Made by a program: the position numbers and the translations under genes. A stretch of 26,374 nucleotides of DNA, from positions 1 through 26,374 of the forward strand of contig JBCBJZ010000032.1 in NCBI GenBank assembly GCA_038522635.1, in the 5' to 3' direction. Position 1 is the first letter of the stretch. Every line of letters begins with the position of its first letter. Below, one piece after another: positions 8,129 to 16,102 of this stretch. The stretch comes from JBCBJZ01 sp038522635. Lineage in GTDB: Bacteria; Pseudomonadota; Alphaproteobacteria; Rhizobiales; Hyphomicrobiaceae. Under the pieces are notes generated by a model that searched no databases, was not told the DNA's origin, and worked only from the letters and a program-made list of their open reading frames with translations.

Positions 8129-11100
8129 ATGGCATCGAAACCACCGCCGTTGCCGCCCCGTGTGCCGCCGCTGCCGCCGCGACAGGAGGGGCCGTATCAG
8201 CCGAGCGCGCCGCCTTCGGGCGAGCCCAAGGTCACGCACGGCGGGCGCGCGGCGCCGCTTCAATCACCGGCTGACCCAGGGCACGCTAGCCCAGAGACCT
8301 CGCAACAGCAGCCTCCTCGCCCTGAACTCTCGCGCCCGCAGGCCTCGCAACCGCCGTCTTCAAACCCGCAGTCCTCGCCCCCACAGGCCTCGCGCTATGT
8401 GCACAGTCGTGGGCGCCATGCCGCGGCAGAGCCGCCGTTCTCCGGTCAGGCCGCCACGCATCGCCCCTCCACACCGCCACCTCCAGCGCCGGGCGGTCCG
8501 CCTCCCGCCCCCTTGCGTGATCCATCGCGCGCTTGGGCCACGCGTGCGACCGCTGGCCAGGCGAGTCAGCCCCACGCCGGGAACGCCGCCATGCCTGCCA
8601 TGCCTGATCAGACCGGTGGTCAGCATGGTGGTCAGCATCCGGTGCCACCTCACGCACAGCCAGGACGACCGCCGACGGCTGGCGGGCCCTACGCGCCGGG
8701 CTCACCCGGACCACGTGTGCCGCCAGGGGCGCCGAACTTTGCCGGTGTGCCTCCGGCCGGCCCCGCTCCCGCAGGGGTTTACGATCCGCGGCTCGCCGGG
8801 TCGCCGCCGCCGCGACCGCACGCATCGATACAGCCGGGAGCGCAGGGCCATCACGCCCTGCCACCGCAAGCAGGGCCACCGCAAGCAGGGCCACCACAAC
8901 AAGTAGGGCCGCCGCGAGGTGGACCACAGGCCGGGCCCGCTCGACACGCTCACCCGGGCAGCGAAGCTTACGCCCACCGCATGGCGCCGCCCGGCCCGCC
9001 AGGTCCGCCGCCCGGCGCGCCTCCGCCCAGCGCTGCCCCACAACGGACACCACCACTGCACCGTCGCCGCACGTCGATCATCGGCCGCATTGCCCAGGGT
9101 GCAGCCCTTGTGCTGGCGCTGTTCATCACAACCGTGGCCGGCCTCGTCGGTTATCTGTGGTGGTCCGACCCGGCTGACCTCGTGCGCGCTCAACTGGCCG
9201 CTCAGATCAAAGCCACGACCGGCCGCGAGCTGGTGGTGAAGGGCGAGACGACGCTGTTTTTCTTCCCTTCGACCGGGCTCAAGCTCACCAACGTAACGCT
9301 GCGCGCGCCCGATGATCTGCCCCGCACGGCGCCGGCCACGGTCGACGAGATCGATGTGCGCGTGCGCGCCTGGCCGCTGCTCTCGCAGACCGTCATCGTC
9401 GACCGCTTGATCCTCCGCCGCCCCAACATCACCGTCGCGCTCGATGAACGCGGCCGCCACGACTGGCTTGTACCGACGGTGGAGCGCGCATCGCCGCCGC
9501 GGCCACGCCCGAACGAGGCCACCCGCGGTCAGGCGCCATCGCGCAAGCCGGCAGATGAAGCCCGGCCGAAGTTGCAGACGCTGATCCGCGGGTTGGCCTT
9601 CGACAACGTTGAGATCATCGACGCCGACATCCGCGTGATCGATGCGCGCGACGATAGCGACACCGCCCTCAGCCAGCTTTCGATCGCCGCGCAGGCAAGC
9701 AACGTCCAGGCCCCGATGGCGTTCGAAGCCTCGCTCCGCTGGCGCGAGGCCAAAGTCGCGTTGAAGGGCGAAGTGATGAACCTCGCACGCCTTATGCTGG
9801 GCGAGCCGGTCAACGTCAGCGCCACGCTTCAAACGCCGCATGCTCGAGCGGGCTTGCGCGGGGTTTTCGCGCCAGGCCCGCGCACGTTTAAGGGCACGAT
9901 GGACGGCTCGATGGCCTCCGCACGCCGTTTCGCCAGCTGGCTTGGCGTCGCCTTGCCCGCGACCACCGGATACGGTGCTGCCGCGTTCAAGGGACGGCTC
10001 GAAGCCTCGCCCACAGGAATGACGCTGCGCAGCGCTCAGCTCACGCTGGATGATGCGAAGCTTGATGGCATGCTGGCCCTCGATCTCACCGGGCAGCGCG
10101 CCAAACTCACAGCGCAAGGCGCGATGGATGCGCTTGATCTGAACACGTTCGTTCCGCTTGGGGCCACGGACGATGCGTCAGGAGCGACCAAAGCGCAGCG
10201 TTCAGCCTCTGCGCCGCGAAGGCGGGCGACCTGGAGCGATGAACCGCTGGCGCTTGGCCACCTGCAGACGATCGATGTTGACGCGACGCTTACGCTTGGC
10301 CGCTTCAAGGCGCGCGATCTGGTCGCGTCTAACGTGGCGCTTGCGGTGGCGCTACGCGGGGGGCGGCTGGCCCTCGACCTCACGCGGGCCGATCTCTACG
10401 GCGGCAGCGCGCGTGGCGGCCTGGTGCTCGATGGGGGGCGTGCGGTGCCCACGTTGCGGGCGAACGTCATCATCAACGCGGTGCAGGCCCGTCCGCTGTT
10501 GAAGGACGCCGCCCAGTTCGACTGGCTTTCGGGACGTGGGCGGATCACGTTTGATGTGCGGGCGAACGCCTTCAGCGTGCAGCGGATCGTTGAGACGCTC
10601 GCCGGGCGCGGGCGCTTCGATTTCGATCGCGGTGCCATCGAAGGCTACGACGCGTCCAAGATGTTGCAGCAGGTGGGCCGTGGCCAATTCGGTGCGCTGA
10701 GCCGGGTCGAAGGTGCGCGCACACCGTTCGTCAACCTGTCGGGCAGCGTGACGATCGCGCGCGGCGTGATGACCACGCGGGATCTGTTTTTGCGCAGTGC
10801 GGCCCTCGATGCGACCGCGACGGGGACGGTGAGCCTGCCGCCGCGCCGCGTTGATCTGGTGTTGCGGCCGAAGATCAAGGCGCAGGCGGGCGATGATCTG
10901 ACGGGCGCCTTGGCGGGTCTCGATGTGCCGGTGCGCTTCAAGGGGCCTTGGTCAAACGTGCGTCCGAGCCTTGATGGCTCGGTGCGCGTGCGCGATCCCG
11001 ATAAGCTGATCAACGCGGTCAAGAAGCTGTCGCGCAAGTTCAAAGGCAGGAACCTGAACAAGACGCTCGACCGGTTGTTGGGCGGTAGCAAACAGCGCGG

Positions 11101-11170
11101 CGGCGATGCCGGACAGGGCGAAGCACCGCGCCGTTCGCCGCAGGATTTGCTCGATCAATTCCTACGCTGA
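8129..11170 (+). CDS. AsmA-family envelope protein with long proline-rich N-terminal extension
   Basis: The product has 1013 residues. Residues 1-310 are extremely rich in Pro, Gly, Ala and Gln, with short tandem repeats, and look disordered. A basic stretch HRRRTS (311-316) precedes a single membrane helix at about 322-345. Then comes an AsmA-type start: LVRAQLAAQIKATTGRELVV, GETTLFFFPSTGLKLTNVTL. The C-terminal part holds the family pattern GRGRFDFDRGAIEGYDASKM and DLFLRSAALDATATGTVSLP, ending in PRRVDLVLRPKI and a basic tail. AsmA-like proteins are inner-membrane-anchored periplasmic proteins linked to outer-membrane lipid or protein homeostasis. The topology puts the proline-rich part in the cytoplasm, unusual because AsmA proteins normally begin directly with the membrane anchor. 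The start has GAAGGA upstream. The family call is strong; the exact role is unknown. Confidence 0.88.
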   Translation: MASKPPPLPPRVPPLPPRQEGPYQPSAPPSGEPKVTHGGRAAPLQSPADPGHASPETSQQQPPRPELSRPQASQPPSSNPQSSPPQASRYVHSRGRHAAAEPPFSGQAATHRPSTPPPPAPGGPPPAPLRDPSRAWATRATAGQASQPHAGNAAMPAMPDQTGGQHGGQHPVPPHAQPGRPPTAGGPYAPGSPGPRVPPGAPNFAGVPPAGPAPAGVYDPRLAGSPPPRPHASIQPGAQGHHALPPQAGPPQAGPPQQVGPPRGGPQAGPARHAHPGSEAYAHRMAPPGPPGPPPGAPPPSAAPQRTPPLHRRRTSIIGRIAQGAALVLALFITTVAGLVGYLWWSDPADLVRAQLAAQIKATTGRELVVKGETTLFFFPSTGLKLTNVTLRAPDDLPRTAPATVDEIDVRVRAWPLLSQTVIVDRLILRRPNITVALDERGRHDWLVPTVERASPPRPRPNEATRGQAPSRKPADEARPKLQTLIRGLAFDNVEIIDADIRVIDARDDSDTALSQLSIAAQASNVQAPMAFEASLRWREAKVALKGEVMNLARLMLGEPVNVSATLQTPHARAGLRGVFAPGPRTFKGTMDGSMASARRFASWLGVALPATTGYGAAAFKGRLEASPTGMTLRSAQLTLDDAKLDGMLALDLTGQRAKLTAQGAMDALDLNTFVPLGATDDASGATKAQRSASAPRRRATWSDEPLALGHLQTIDVDATLTLGRFKARDLVASNVALAVALRGGRLALDLTRADLYGGSARGGLVLDGGRAVPTLRANVIINAVQARPLLKDAAQFDWLSGRGRITFDVRANAFSVQRIVETLAGRGRFDFDRGAIEGYDASKMLQQVGRGQFGALSRVEGARTPFVNLSGSVTIARGVMTTRDLFLRSAALDATATGTVSLPPRRVDLVLRPKIKAQAGDDLTGALAGLDVPVRFKGPWSNVRPSLDGSVRVRDPDKLINAVKKLSRKFKGRNLNKTLDRLLGGSKQRGGDAGQGEAPRRSPQDLLDQFLR
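8615..8638 (+). repeat. 12-base tandem repeat in the proline-rich coding segment
   Basis: GGTGGTCAGCAT occurs twice back to back (8615-8626 and 8627-8638), giving a repeated GGQH peptide unit inside the disordered N-terminal segment. Confidence 0.75.
8861..8908 (+). repeat. 15-base tandem repeat in the proline-rich coding segment
   Basis: CCACCGCAAGCAGGG occurs exactly twice (8861-8875, 8876-8890), followed by a diverged third unit to 8908. It encodes repeated PPQAG units, a sign of slippage expansion. Confidence 0.8.
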
Positions 11171-11306
11171 GCCTCGACAGAGCGGCCGGGTGCGAGGGCG
11201 GGAGCGGCGCGCTACACGACTGTGTCCATCGGCGTATGGGATTGGCGCCTTGGGCCATGCCACCTGACGCGGATGAACTCTCTCTTTGGCCGTTTGTCTT
11301 GCGCCT

Positions 11307-11378
11307 AGAGCAACGGGCGCAAAGTACGAATCACCGGGCCGAACACTCACGCGTCGCCTTTGCGCCCAAAGTTGCTCT
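11307..11378. repeat. Palindromic intergenic repeat, family A, complete copy 2
   Basis: The left arm AGAGCAACGGGCGCAAAG begins at 11307 and is followed by TACGAATC, one base different from copy 1. The right arm CCTTTGCGCCCAAAGTTGCT ends the element at 11378. The arms are identical to those at 5544-5614 while the loop sequence differs, so the arms are the conserved part. Confidence 0.85.
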
Positions 11379-11389
11379 GCACTTAAGAT

Positions 11390-11456
11390 TTAGATCATCT
11401 TTGGTCGATTGGTCGGGCTCACCTTGGTGATCCCGATAAATCGCCCGATGATCTAA
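11390..11456. repeat. Second palindromic repeat (family B)
   Basis: TTAGATCATC (11390-11399) pairs with GATGATCTAA (11447-11456), and CGATT (11406-11410) pairs with AATCG (11439-11443), giving a two-part stem with an internal bulge. It lies directly after family A copy 2. Confidence 0.65.
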
Positions 11457-11482
11457 GGCCATGCCACCCGATACGGATGAAC

Positions 11483-12130
11483 TTAGTAATCGAGGCGGCC
11501 GAACAGGTCGTCGAAGCGGACCATCACGTGTTGCTGGTAGGCGTGGCGGACGATCAATTCGCGGTACCAGCGCTCGACATGAGGGACATCGGGGCGCGCG
11601 ATGTCGATGTTGAAATAGCGATACATGGCTGTGCCGGCCGCGATGTCGGCAAGCGTGATGCGATCGCCCGCGAGAAAGCGGGAGCCGGCGAGCACGTCAT
11701 CCATCACCGCCATATGCCGGGCGACCGCTGCGACCTTGGCGTTGACCGCCTCCATGTCGCGCTGGTCGATGGGCGTGCGGTAGAACCCCCAGAACACGCC
11801 GCGCAGGAAGTCGGGCTGCAACGTCGCTAACGTCCAGTCCATCCACCCCTCAGCCCTGGCCCGCAAGCCGGCATCATCCTGCCAGTAGGGCGCGCGCGCA
11901 TGGCGGGCGGCGAGGTAGCGCAGGATGGTGTGCGATTCCCAAACGACCCGGCCACCGTCATCAATCACCGGAATGCGACCGTGCGGGTTCATCGCTTTGA
12001 ACGCGGGCGCATCAAGGCCGCCGGCCGCGCCGCCCACGTCGTGGTGTTCGTGCTCCAGCCCCAGTTCGCCGATGAGCCAGAGGACCTTTTGCACGTTGAA
12101 CGCGCTACGTCGGCCGTAGACTTTCAGCAC
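11483..12130 (-). CDS. Glutathione S-transferase family protein
   Basis: The 215-residue protein has the two-domain layout of cytosolic glutathione transferases. The thioredoxin-like N-terminal domain begins MLKVYGRRSAFNVQKVLW, with Ser9 or Asn12 near the expected catalytic position. It continues with the cis-proline motif GRIPVIDD (51-58) and the glutathione-binding ESHTILRYLA (65-74). The helical C-terminal domain carries RITLADIAAGTAMYRY, the N-capping box region. The start is GTG with a strong GGAGGA six bases upstream. Such enzymes conjugate or reduce electrophiles with glutathione; the substrate cannot be told. It lies 35 bases downstream of crtC in the same direction, so it may be co-transcribed with crtDC, possibly a link to oxidative stress in pigment metabolism. 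That link is inference. Confidence 0.9.
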   Translation of the reverse strand: MLKVYGRRSAFNVQKVLWLIGELGLEHEHHDVGGAAGGLDAPAFKAMNPHGRIPVIDDGGRVVWESHTILRYLAARHARAPYWQDDAGLRARAEGWMDWTLATLQPDFLRGVFWGFYRTPIDQRDMEAVNAKVAAVARHMAVMDDVLAGSRFLAGDRITLADIAAGTAMYRYFNIDIARPDVPHVERWYRELIVRHAYQQHVMVRFDDLFGRLDY

Positions 12131-12145
12131 GTCGCGTCCTCCAAG

Positions 12146-12160
12146 CTAGAGTAACGGGCG
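12146..12160. repeat. Possible remnant of family A repeat arm
   Basis: CTAGAGTAACGGGCG differs by one base from CTAGAGCAACGGGCG, the outer part of the family A left arm at 11305-11319. It lies in the 35-base crtC-gst gap. It is too short to be sure. Confidence 0.3.
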
Positions 12161-12165
12161 ACCAC

Positions 12166-13260
12166 CTACCATCCGCCCTTAGGCACCCGCGTGAAGCGCG
12201 GCATCCGCCAGGGCAACAGCGACTTGATGGTCGCTGAACGCAGCCGCCCCAAGGCCAAGCTCTCGTGCATGGCATGCGCACGCACACCCATCAGACGGGT
12301 GGAGGCGAGCGAGCGGCTGTAGAACGGCGTATCTTCGAGCGTACGTAGAATGCGCGCGTCGGCATCATCGCTCTGCATGTGCCTGGCGACCCGCCAGATG
12401 GTGGTGCGCGGTAACGTGACGGTGGGTGGCAGTTCGACCGCGCCCACATCACCGTGACGATCGATATTCAAGGCCAGTGCTGCCCGGTGCCCGCCACGCC
12501 GTGTGATGTCGTAGAGGATGGCGCCGTTGTCGCCGAGGGTGGCGCGCGACCAGTTCCAGTTTTCAAACCCTTCTTCCAAAGGTTCGCTGCCGAAGTTCTC
12601 ATCCATATAGCCGGTGCCGCGCCAGGTCAGCCCAGGCTCATCGAGAGACACTTCAACGCGGGCCAACGGGGCCAGCGGCCACCACTGATGACAGCGCGGC
12701 CCATCGAGCGCGAACGCATGCAGCGACAGGTTTTGCGGCCGCAAACGCACCGTGCCGCGAATGCGCCCGGGAAGGGGGAAGCTGCGTTCATCGAAGCGGA
12801 TCGTGACGCCATCGTCGTGCCACTCAAGCGCGCTCGGCCCGATCTGCAGGGTGTGCCGTGTCCGGTACAGCGAATCGCGACCGCGTTCGGTCATGGCCCA
12901 ACGGTTGCCCCGCCGGTTCCCGGCTTCGCGCGGCCGGTAGATGGCAACGTTCAACGCGCAGTGGTCTTCGGGATCACGGCGCCCTTTGAGCGCGTAATAG
13001 GGCGAAAACACCGAGCCGACAAAGCCGATGATGGTGATGCCGTAGGTGCCGCAATCGCTCAGGCCGTCGACGTACCACCAATGGTAGCCGCCCGCCGGTA
13101 CTGCACGGGCGAACGAAAATCGCTCAGCAGAGACTTTGCGGCTAAGCGGCCGGACAACGCTGCCATGGGAACCCCCGGGCCAGGGTGCACGCTGCCGCCC
13201 GCCAGGTAGAGGCCCTCGAAGGAGGTGCGACTCCCGCGGCGTTGGAACGACGAGCGCCAA
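12166..13260 (-). CDS. crtC: Carotenoid 1,2-hydratase CrtC (hydroxyneurosporene synthase)
   Basis: CrtC adds water to the psi end of acyclic carotenoids such as neurosporene or lycopene, the first step toward spheroidene or spirilloxanthin. Family motifs are clear: VPAGGYHWWYVDGLSDCG, FVGSVFSPYYA, YMDENFGSEPLEEGF and ENWNWSRA, with a basic C-terminus. The start is unresolved. The conserved region begins before the crtD stop codon, so the two genes must overlap. There is no ATG or GTG near the boundary. Options are TTG at 13260 (364 residues, chosen here), ATG at 13407 with AGAGGA upstream (413 residues, 349-base overlap with crtD), or GTG at 13011, which avoids overlap but cuts off conserved WWYVDGLSD. 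The extra N-terminal residues of the longer forms are Pro/Arg-rich and read like a shadow of crtD. The product is certain; the start is not. Confidence 0.9.
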   Translation of the reverse strand: MALVVPTPRESHLLRGPLPGGRQRAPWPGGSHGSVVRPLSRKVSAERFSFARAVPAGGYHWWYVDGLSDCGTYGITIIGFVGSVFSPYYALKGRRDPEDHCALNVAIYRPREAGNRRGNRWAMTERGRDSLYRTRHTLQIGPSALEWHDDGVTIRFDERSFPLPGRIRGTVRLRPQNLSLHAFALDGPRCHQWWPLAPLARVEVSLDEPGLTWRGTGYMDENFGSEPLEEGFENWNWSRATLGDNGAILYDITRRGGHRAALALNIDRHGDVGAVELPPTVTLPRTTIWRVARHMQSDDADARILRTLEDTPFYSRSLASTRLMGVRAHAMHESLALGRLRSATIKSLLPWRMPRFTRVPKGGW

Positions 13261-14648
13261 CCGTGGGTCGCGCGCCCGTACAGCGCTCCGCCGGTCGCCG
13301 GGAAGCGGTGGTTGAAGTCGGTTGGACTGCTGCGCACCAGGTGTTGAGGGTGTAAGCGGAGGCTCGCTCCACACCGTTTCAGCAGCGTCAAAAGACTCCG
13401 TTGGCATCGATCCAATTCCTCTGCGTCGTTCTGGGCGGTATCCCCGTTGGCGGGGGCGTTGATGAGCGCGAAGAGGCGCTCGGGTCCTGCGTGCGGCGCT
13501 TCCGCATCGGCGGGGCGGTCGGGCGCATGCACGTAGACGGTGGGGTTCACCGGCGCATGGCCGCGGCGGAAAACGTCATCGAATTCCGCGCGGTAGTCGT
13601 CGCTGAAGAAGACCGTGTGGGGGGCTAGGTCCGCGCCTTCAACGTCGCCGATCATGGTCCACGTCATCGCAGACTGGGAGCGCGCCCGCGGGGGGATGGC
13701 GAAGGCAGGATCGGCGAGCGCGCGCCCAAGCCGCCCTTGCGCCAGCGCGTTAACGTCGCCGTTGTAGATCACCGCATCAGCCGACAGCCGCTCGCCGGAA
13801 CGCAGGCGTACGCCGATGACTTTGGTGCCTTGGATTAGGATCTCTTCGACCGGTGCGCCCGTGCGTATGTGCGCACCACGATCCTGCGCGGCTTGTGCCA
13901 TCGCGGTTGCGAGCCGCTTCATGCCACCTTCGACCAGCCAAACGCCGCAGCTTTCCACATGCGCGATCAGGCTCAAAGTGGCCGGCGCCTGATAGGGTGA
14001 AGCCCCACAGTAAGTGGCGTAGCGCCCGAAGAGTTGACGCAGGCGCGGGTCGTGGAATTGGCGCTCAAGGGCGCGCCACAGCGTTTGGAAGGGATGGATG
14101 GCGGTCAGGTCCGCCGGCCTGTTGCGCGCGATCCGGTAGACAAGCTGCGGCATGGTTGGCCGGCTGGCCGCCATGTAGGTAGTGTTGAGGGTCTCGAACG
14201 TGCGGCGTGCCTGGGCGCAGAAGGCTTGGTAACGCCGGCCCTCGGCAGGGCTCGCGAAGGCGGCGATCGCATCAACGCTGCGCGCTTCGTCGGCGAACAG
14301 GTCAAGCGACGCGGGCTTTGTTCCAGGGTGGCCCGCTGGCCCCGTGTTGCCTGCTGCGGCGGGCCAGAAGTGACGGGCAAGAAGGGGCAACCGCGCGAGC
14401 TTCAGCGCGGCATCGAGCGATAGACCCGCGCGCTCGAAAAGCTCATCGAACACCCAGCGCATTGTGAAGACGGTCGGTCCGCAATCGATGCCCTCATGGC
14501 CCTCAAACGTGACCTGGCGCAGCTTGCCGCCCACTTCATCCGCCGCCTCACAGACGGTAACAGCCTGCCCCTGCCCGGCGAGCTCAAGCGCCGTGGCGAG
14601 GCCGCCGATGCCGGCTCCGATGACGATCACCTGGCGCTCGCGTTGCAC
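13059..14648 (-). CDS. crtD: Methoxyneurosporene/hydroxyneurosporene dehydrogenase CrtD
   Basis: CrtD introduces the 3,4 double bond in acyclic hydroxy- or methoxy-carotenoids. The product belongs to the phytoene desaturase-like FAD enzymes: VIVIGAGIGG, with GxGxxG at residues 11-16, then CEAADEVGGKL. The CrtD-typical GPTVFTMRWVFDELF, SCGVWLVEGGMKRLATAM and the C-terminal GLYLAGGSVHPGPGVPMAAL follow. I chose GTG at 14648 because AAGGAGG lies six bases upstream; a GTG at 14669 would place that site inside the gene. That gives 529 residues. It is divergent from crtF across a region with two PpsR-type palindromes and overlaps crtC at its 3' end. The alternative, CrtI phytoene desaturase, is less likely given the FTMRWVFDELF motif and the crtC neighbour. 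Confidence 0.93.
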   Translation of the reverse strand: MQRERQVIVIGAGIGGLATALELAGQGQAVTVCEAADEVGGKLRQVTFEGHEGIDCGPTVFTMRWVFDELFERAGLSLDAALKLARLPLLARHFWPAAAGNTGPAGHPGTKPASLDLFADEARSVDAIAAFASPAEGRRYQAFCAQARRTFETLNTTYMAASRPTMPQLVYRIARNRPADLTAIHPFQTLWRALERQFHDPRLRQLFGRYATYCGASPYQAPATLSLIAHVESCGVWLVEGGMKRLATAMAQAAQDRGAHIRTGAPVEEILIQGTKVIGVRLRSGERLSADAVIYNGDVNALAQGRLGRALADPAFAIPPRARSQSAMTWTMIGDVEGADLAPHTVFFSDDYRAEFDDVFRRGHAPVNPTVYVHAPDRPADAEAPHAGPERLFALINAPANGDTAQNDAEELDRCQRSLLTLLKRCGASLRLHPQHLVRSSPTDFNHRFPATGGALYGRATHGWRSSFQRRGSRTSFEGLYLAGGSVHPGPGVPMAALSGRLAAKSLLSDFRSPVQYRRAATIGGTSTA

Positions 14649-14720
14649 CCGTCTCCTCCTTATCGGCACGTTCGTCTTTGATCACATCCACGCGGGCCTT
14701 GATCGGGACGTCGCACCAAC

Positions 14721-14738
14721 TGTCCATTTGTTTTGACA
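14721..14738. promoter_or_regulatory. PpsR/CrtJ-type operator, crtD-crtF site 1
   Basis: TGTCCATTTGTTTTGACA matches TGT-N12-ACA, the known binding palindrome of the photosynthesis repressor PpsR/CrtJ. Its right end contains TTGACA (14733-14738), which may be the -35 element of a crtF promoter. It lies in the divergent crtD-crtF gap. Confidence 0.8.
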
Positions 14739-14745
14739 GCTTTTA

Positions 14746-14763
14746 TGTCACTATATATGGACA
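14746..14763. promoter_or_regulatory. PpsR/CrtJ-type operator, crtD-crtF site 2
   Basis: TGTCACTATATATGGACA matches TGT-N12-ACA. It begins 7 bases after site 1, so the two starts are 25 bases apart. Its AT-rich centre CTATATATG lies where a -10 for the upstream TTGACA could be, so binding would block the promoter. Confidence 0.8.
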
Positions 14764-14889
14764 GTCGCAGTTGTGAAGGGGTCTTGACGTGGGTTGCTGC
14801 CCGACCGCGCAGACTGGCAGAAAAAGCGGAGCCGATCCATCGCCGAGACCGTATCGCGCGCGCACGCTCAAGCCTTGGCCAAGCCTGCG

Positions 14890-16056
14890 ATGACCTCCGA
14901 ACCAGCTTCAGATCCGAACGCTTCTACGAGCCCGCGCACCCCTGTGACATGGCGCGAACGCTTGTTGCGGGTGCGCGATCGCTGGCTCGCCGACCCGCGT
15001 GTGCAGCGTTGGGCGGTGGCCTTGCCCTTCATGCGGCCGATCGCGAACCGCAACGCGCAGGCGCTGTTCAACTTATGCACCGGCTTCGTGCACACCCAGG
15101 TTGTCACCGCCTGCGTGGAACTGGGTTTGCTCGATGTCCTCGCGGATGGCCGGCTTACCAGCGAGGCGATCGCGGCGCGGATCGGGCTTGAGCGTGATGC
15201 TGCCTTGCGGCTGTTGAAAGCGGCGGCGGCACTTAAGTTGATCGAACGCAGCGGTGCTGACGGTTATCGCCTGTCTGAGCTCGGGGCTGCCATGCGCGGG
15301 GCCGCCGGCATCAAGGAGTTGGTGCGCCACAATCAGGTGTACTACCGCGATCTTGCTGATCCGGTGGCGCTGCTAAAGGGCCGCGCGCAGGGCCTCGCGT
15401 TGCCGCAGTACTGGCCGTACGCACAAGGGGATGACGGCGTTGCCGCCCTCGAACCCGGCGCCACGACGCCGTACAGCGCGCTCATGGCGGCCACCCAACC
15501 GCTGATCGCCGAAGATGTGATCGCGGCGTTCGATTTCTCCAAGCACACGCGTCTTCTCGATATCGGCGGCGGCGATGGCACCTTCGCCCGGACCGTCGCC
15601 ACGGCCACGCCCGGCTTGCATGTGGGCGTCGCCGATCTGCCGGCTGTGGCGGATTTGGCCGCGGCCGCGTTCGAGCGTGAGGGGCTTGCACAGCGCAGCG
15701 CCACCCACGGCATCGACTTCCACCGCGACACGCTGCCTGACGGTTACGACCTGATGACGTTGGTGCGCATCCTGCTCGACCACGACGATGAGACGGTGCG
15801 GGCGCTGCTGCGCAACGTGCGCGCGGCGCTGCCGCCGGGCGGCAAACTTTTGATCATCGAAACCATGAGCGGTGCGCGGGGCGCTGAACGCCTGAGCGAT
15901 GCGTATTTCGGGTTTTATCTGCTCGCCATGGGGCGTGGGCGCACGCGCAGCCTCACCGAGATCAAAGCCCTGCTGCATGAGGCCGGCTTCTCCAACGCCC
16001 GGACCATCACCACGCGCCGGAGCCTGATCACCCAAGTGATCGCCGCGCAAGCGTAG
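14890..16056 (+). CDS. crtF: Demethylspheroidene (hydroxycarotenoid) O-methyltransferase CrtF
   Basis: CrtF methylates the 1-hydroxyl group made by CrtC, using S-adenosylmethionine. The 388-residue product has an N-terminal helical dimerisation region with RVQRWAVALPFMRPIANRNA and LFNLCTGFVHTQVVTACVEL. A winged-helix segment follows (LGLERDAALRLLKAAAALKL-like). The methyltransferase motif LLDIGGGDGTFA has the SAM-binding loop at Asp224-Gly230, with RILLDHDDETVRALL and LLIIETMSGARGAERL after it. The start chosen is ATG 14890, which matches CrtF lengths near 390. A TTG at 14794 with GAAGGGG upstream, 31 bases from the PpsR site, would add 32 residues and cannot be excluded. No crtE gene precedes it, unlike the Rhodobacter crtE-crtF order. 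It lies 258 bases upstream of bchC. Confidence 0.93.
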   Translation: MTSEPASDPNASTSPRTPVTWRERLLRVRDRWLADPRVQRWAVALPFMRPIANRNAQALFNLCTGFVHTQVVTACVELGLLDVLADGRLTSEAIAARIGLERDAALRLLKAAAALKLIERSGADGYRLSELGAAMRGAAGIKELVRHNQVYYRDLADPVALLKGRAQGLALPQYWPYAQGDDGVAALEPGATTPYSALMAATQPLIAEDVIAAFDFSKHTRLLDIGGGDGTFARTVATATPGLHVGVADLPAVADLAAAAFEREGLAQRSATHGIDFHRDTLPDGYDLMTLVRILLDHDDETVRALLRNVRAALPPGGKLLIIETMSGARGAERLSDAYFGFYLLAMGRGRTRSLTEIKALLHEAGFSNARTITTRRSLITQVIAAQA

Positions 16057-16102
16057 TTGTTTTCATACGCCAAGCCCCTGGCTACGGGGACGAATGGCGG
16101 AA

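Larger units (their letters stand above)
11253..11483. repeat. Composite repeat cassette bounded by 27-base direct repeats
   Basis: The direct repeats at 11253-11279 and 11457-11483 match at 24 of 27 positions and are of the form GGCCATGCCACC-GA-CGGATGAACT. Between them lie one complete family A palindrome (11307-11378) and a second palindrome (11390-11456). The right direct repeat touches the stop codon of the glutathione S-transferase gene. A related sequence, TTCCACCTGAAGCGGATGA, occurs at 24652. No coding capacity is apparent, so it is a nonautonomous repeat cluster. It fills most of the 312-base gap 11171-11482; I see nothing recognisable in 11171-11252. Confidence 0.7.

Noticed and set aside
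8118..8906. 262-codon + strand frame overlapping the start of the asmA-like gene
   Set aside because: Alternative frame of the proline-rich segment, giving an Arg/Pro-rich product with no family pattern; the asmA frame has the ribosome site and continues into real domains.
8702..10117. Long open frame on the - strand opposite the asmA-like gene (471 codons)
   Set aside because: It lies antisense to a well-supported gene in GC-rich DNA, has no recognisable domain and is Arg/His/Ala-rich, as expected for a shadow frame.
14786..15191. Other + strand frames at the start of crtF (for example 14733-15191)
   Set aside because: They are out of frame with CrtF, overlap the PpsR sites or its coding region, and show no family motif.
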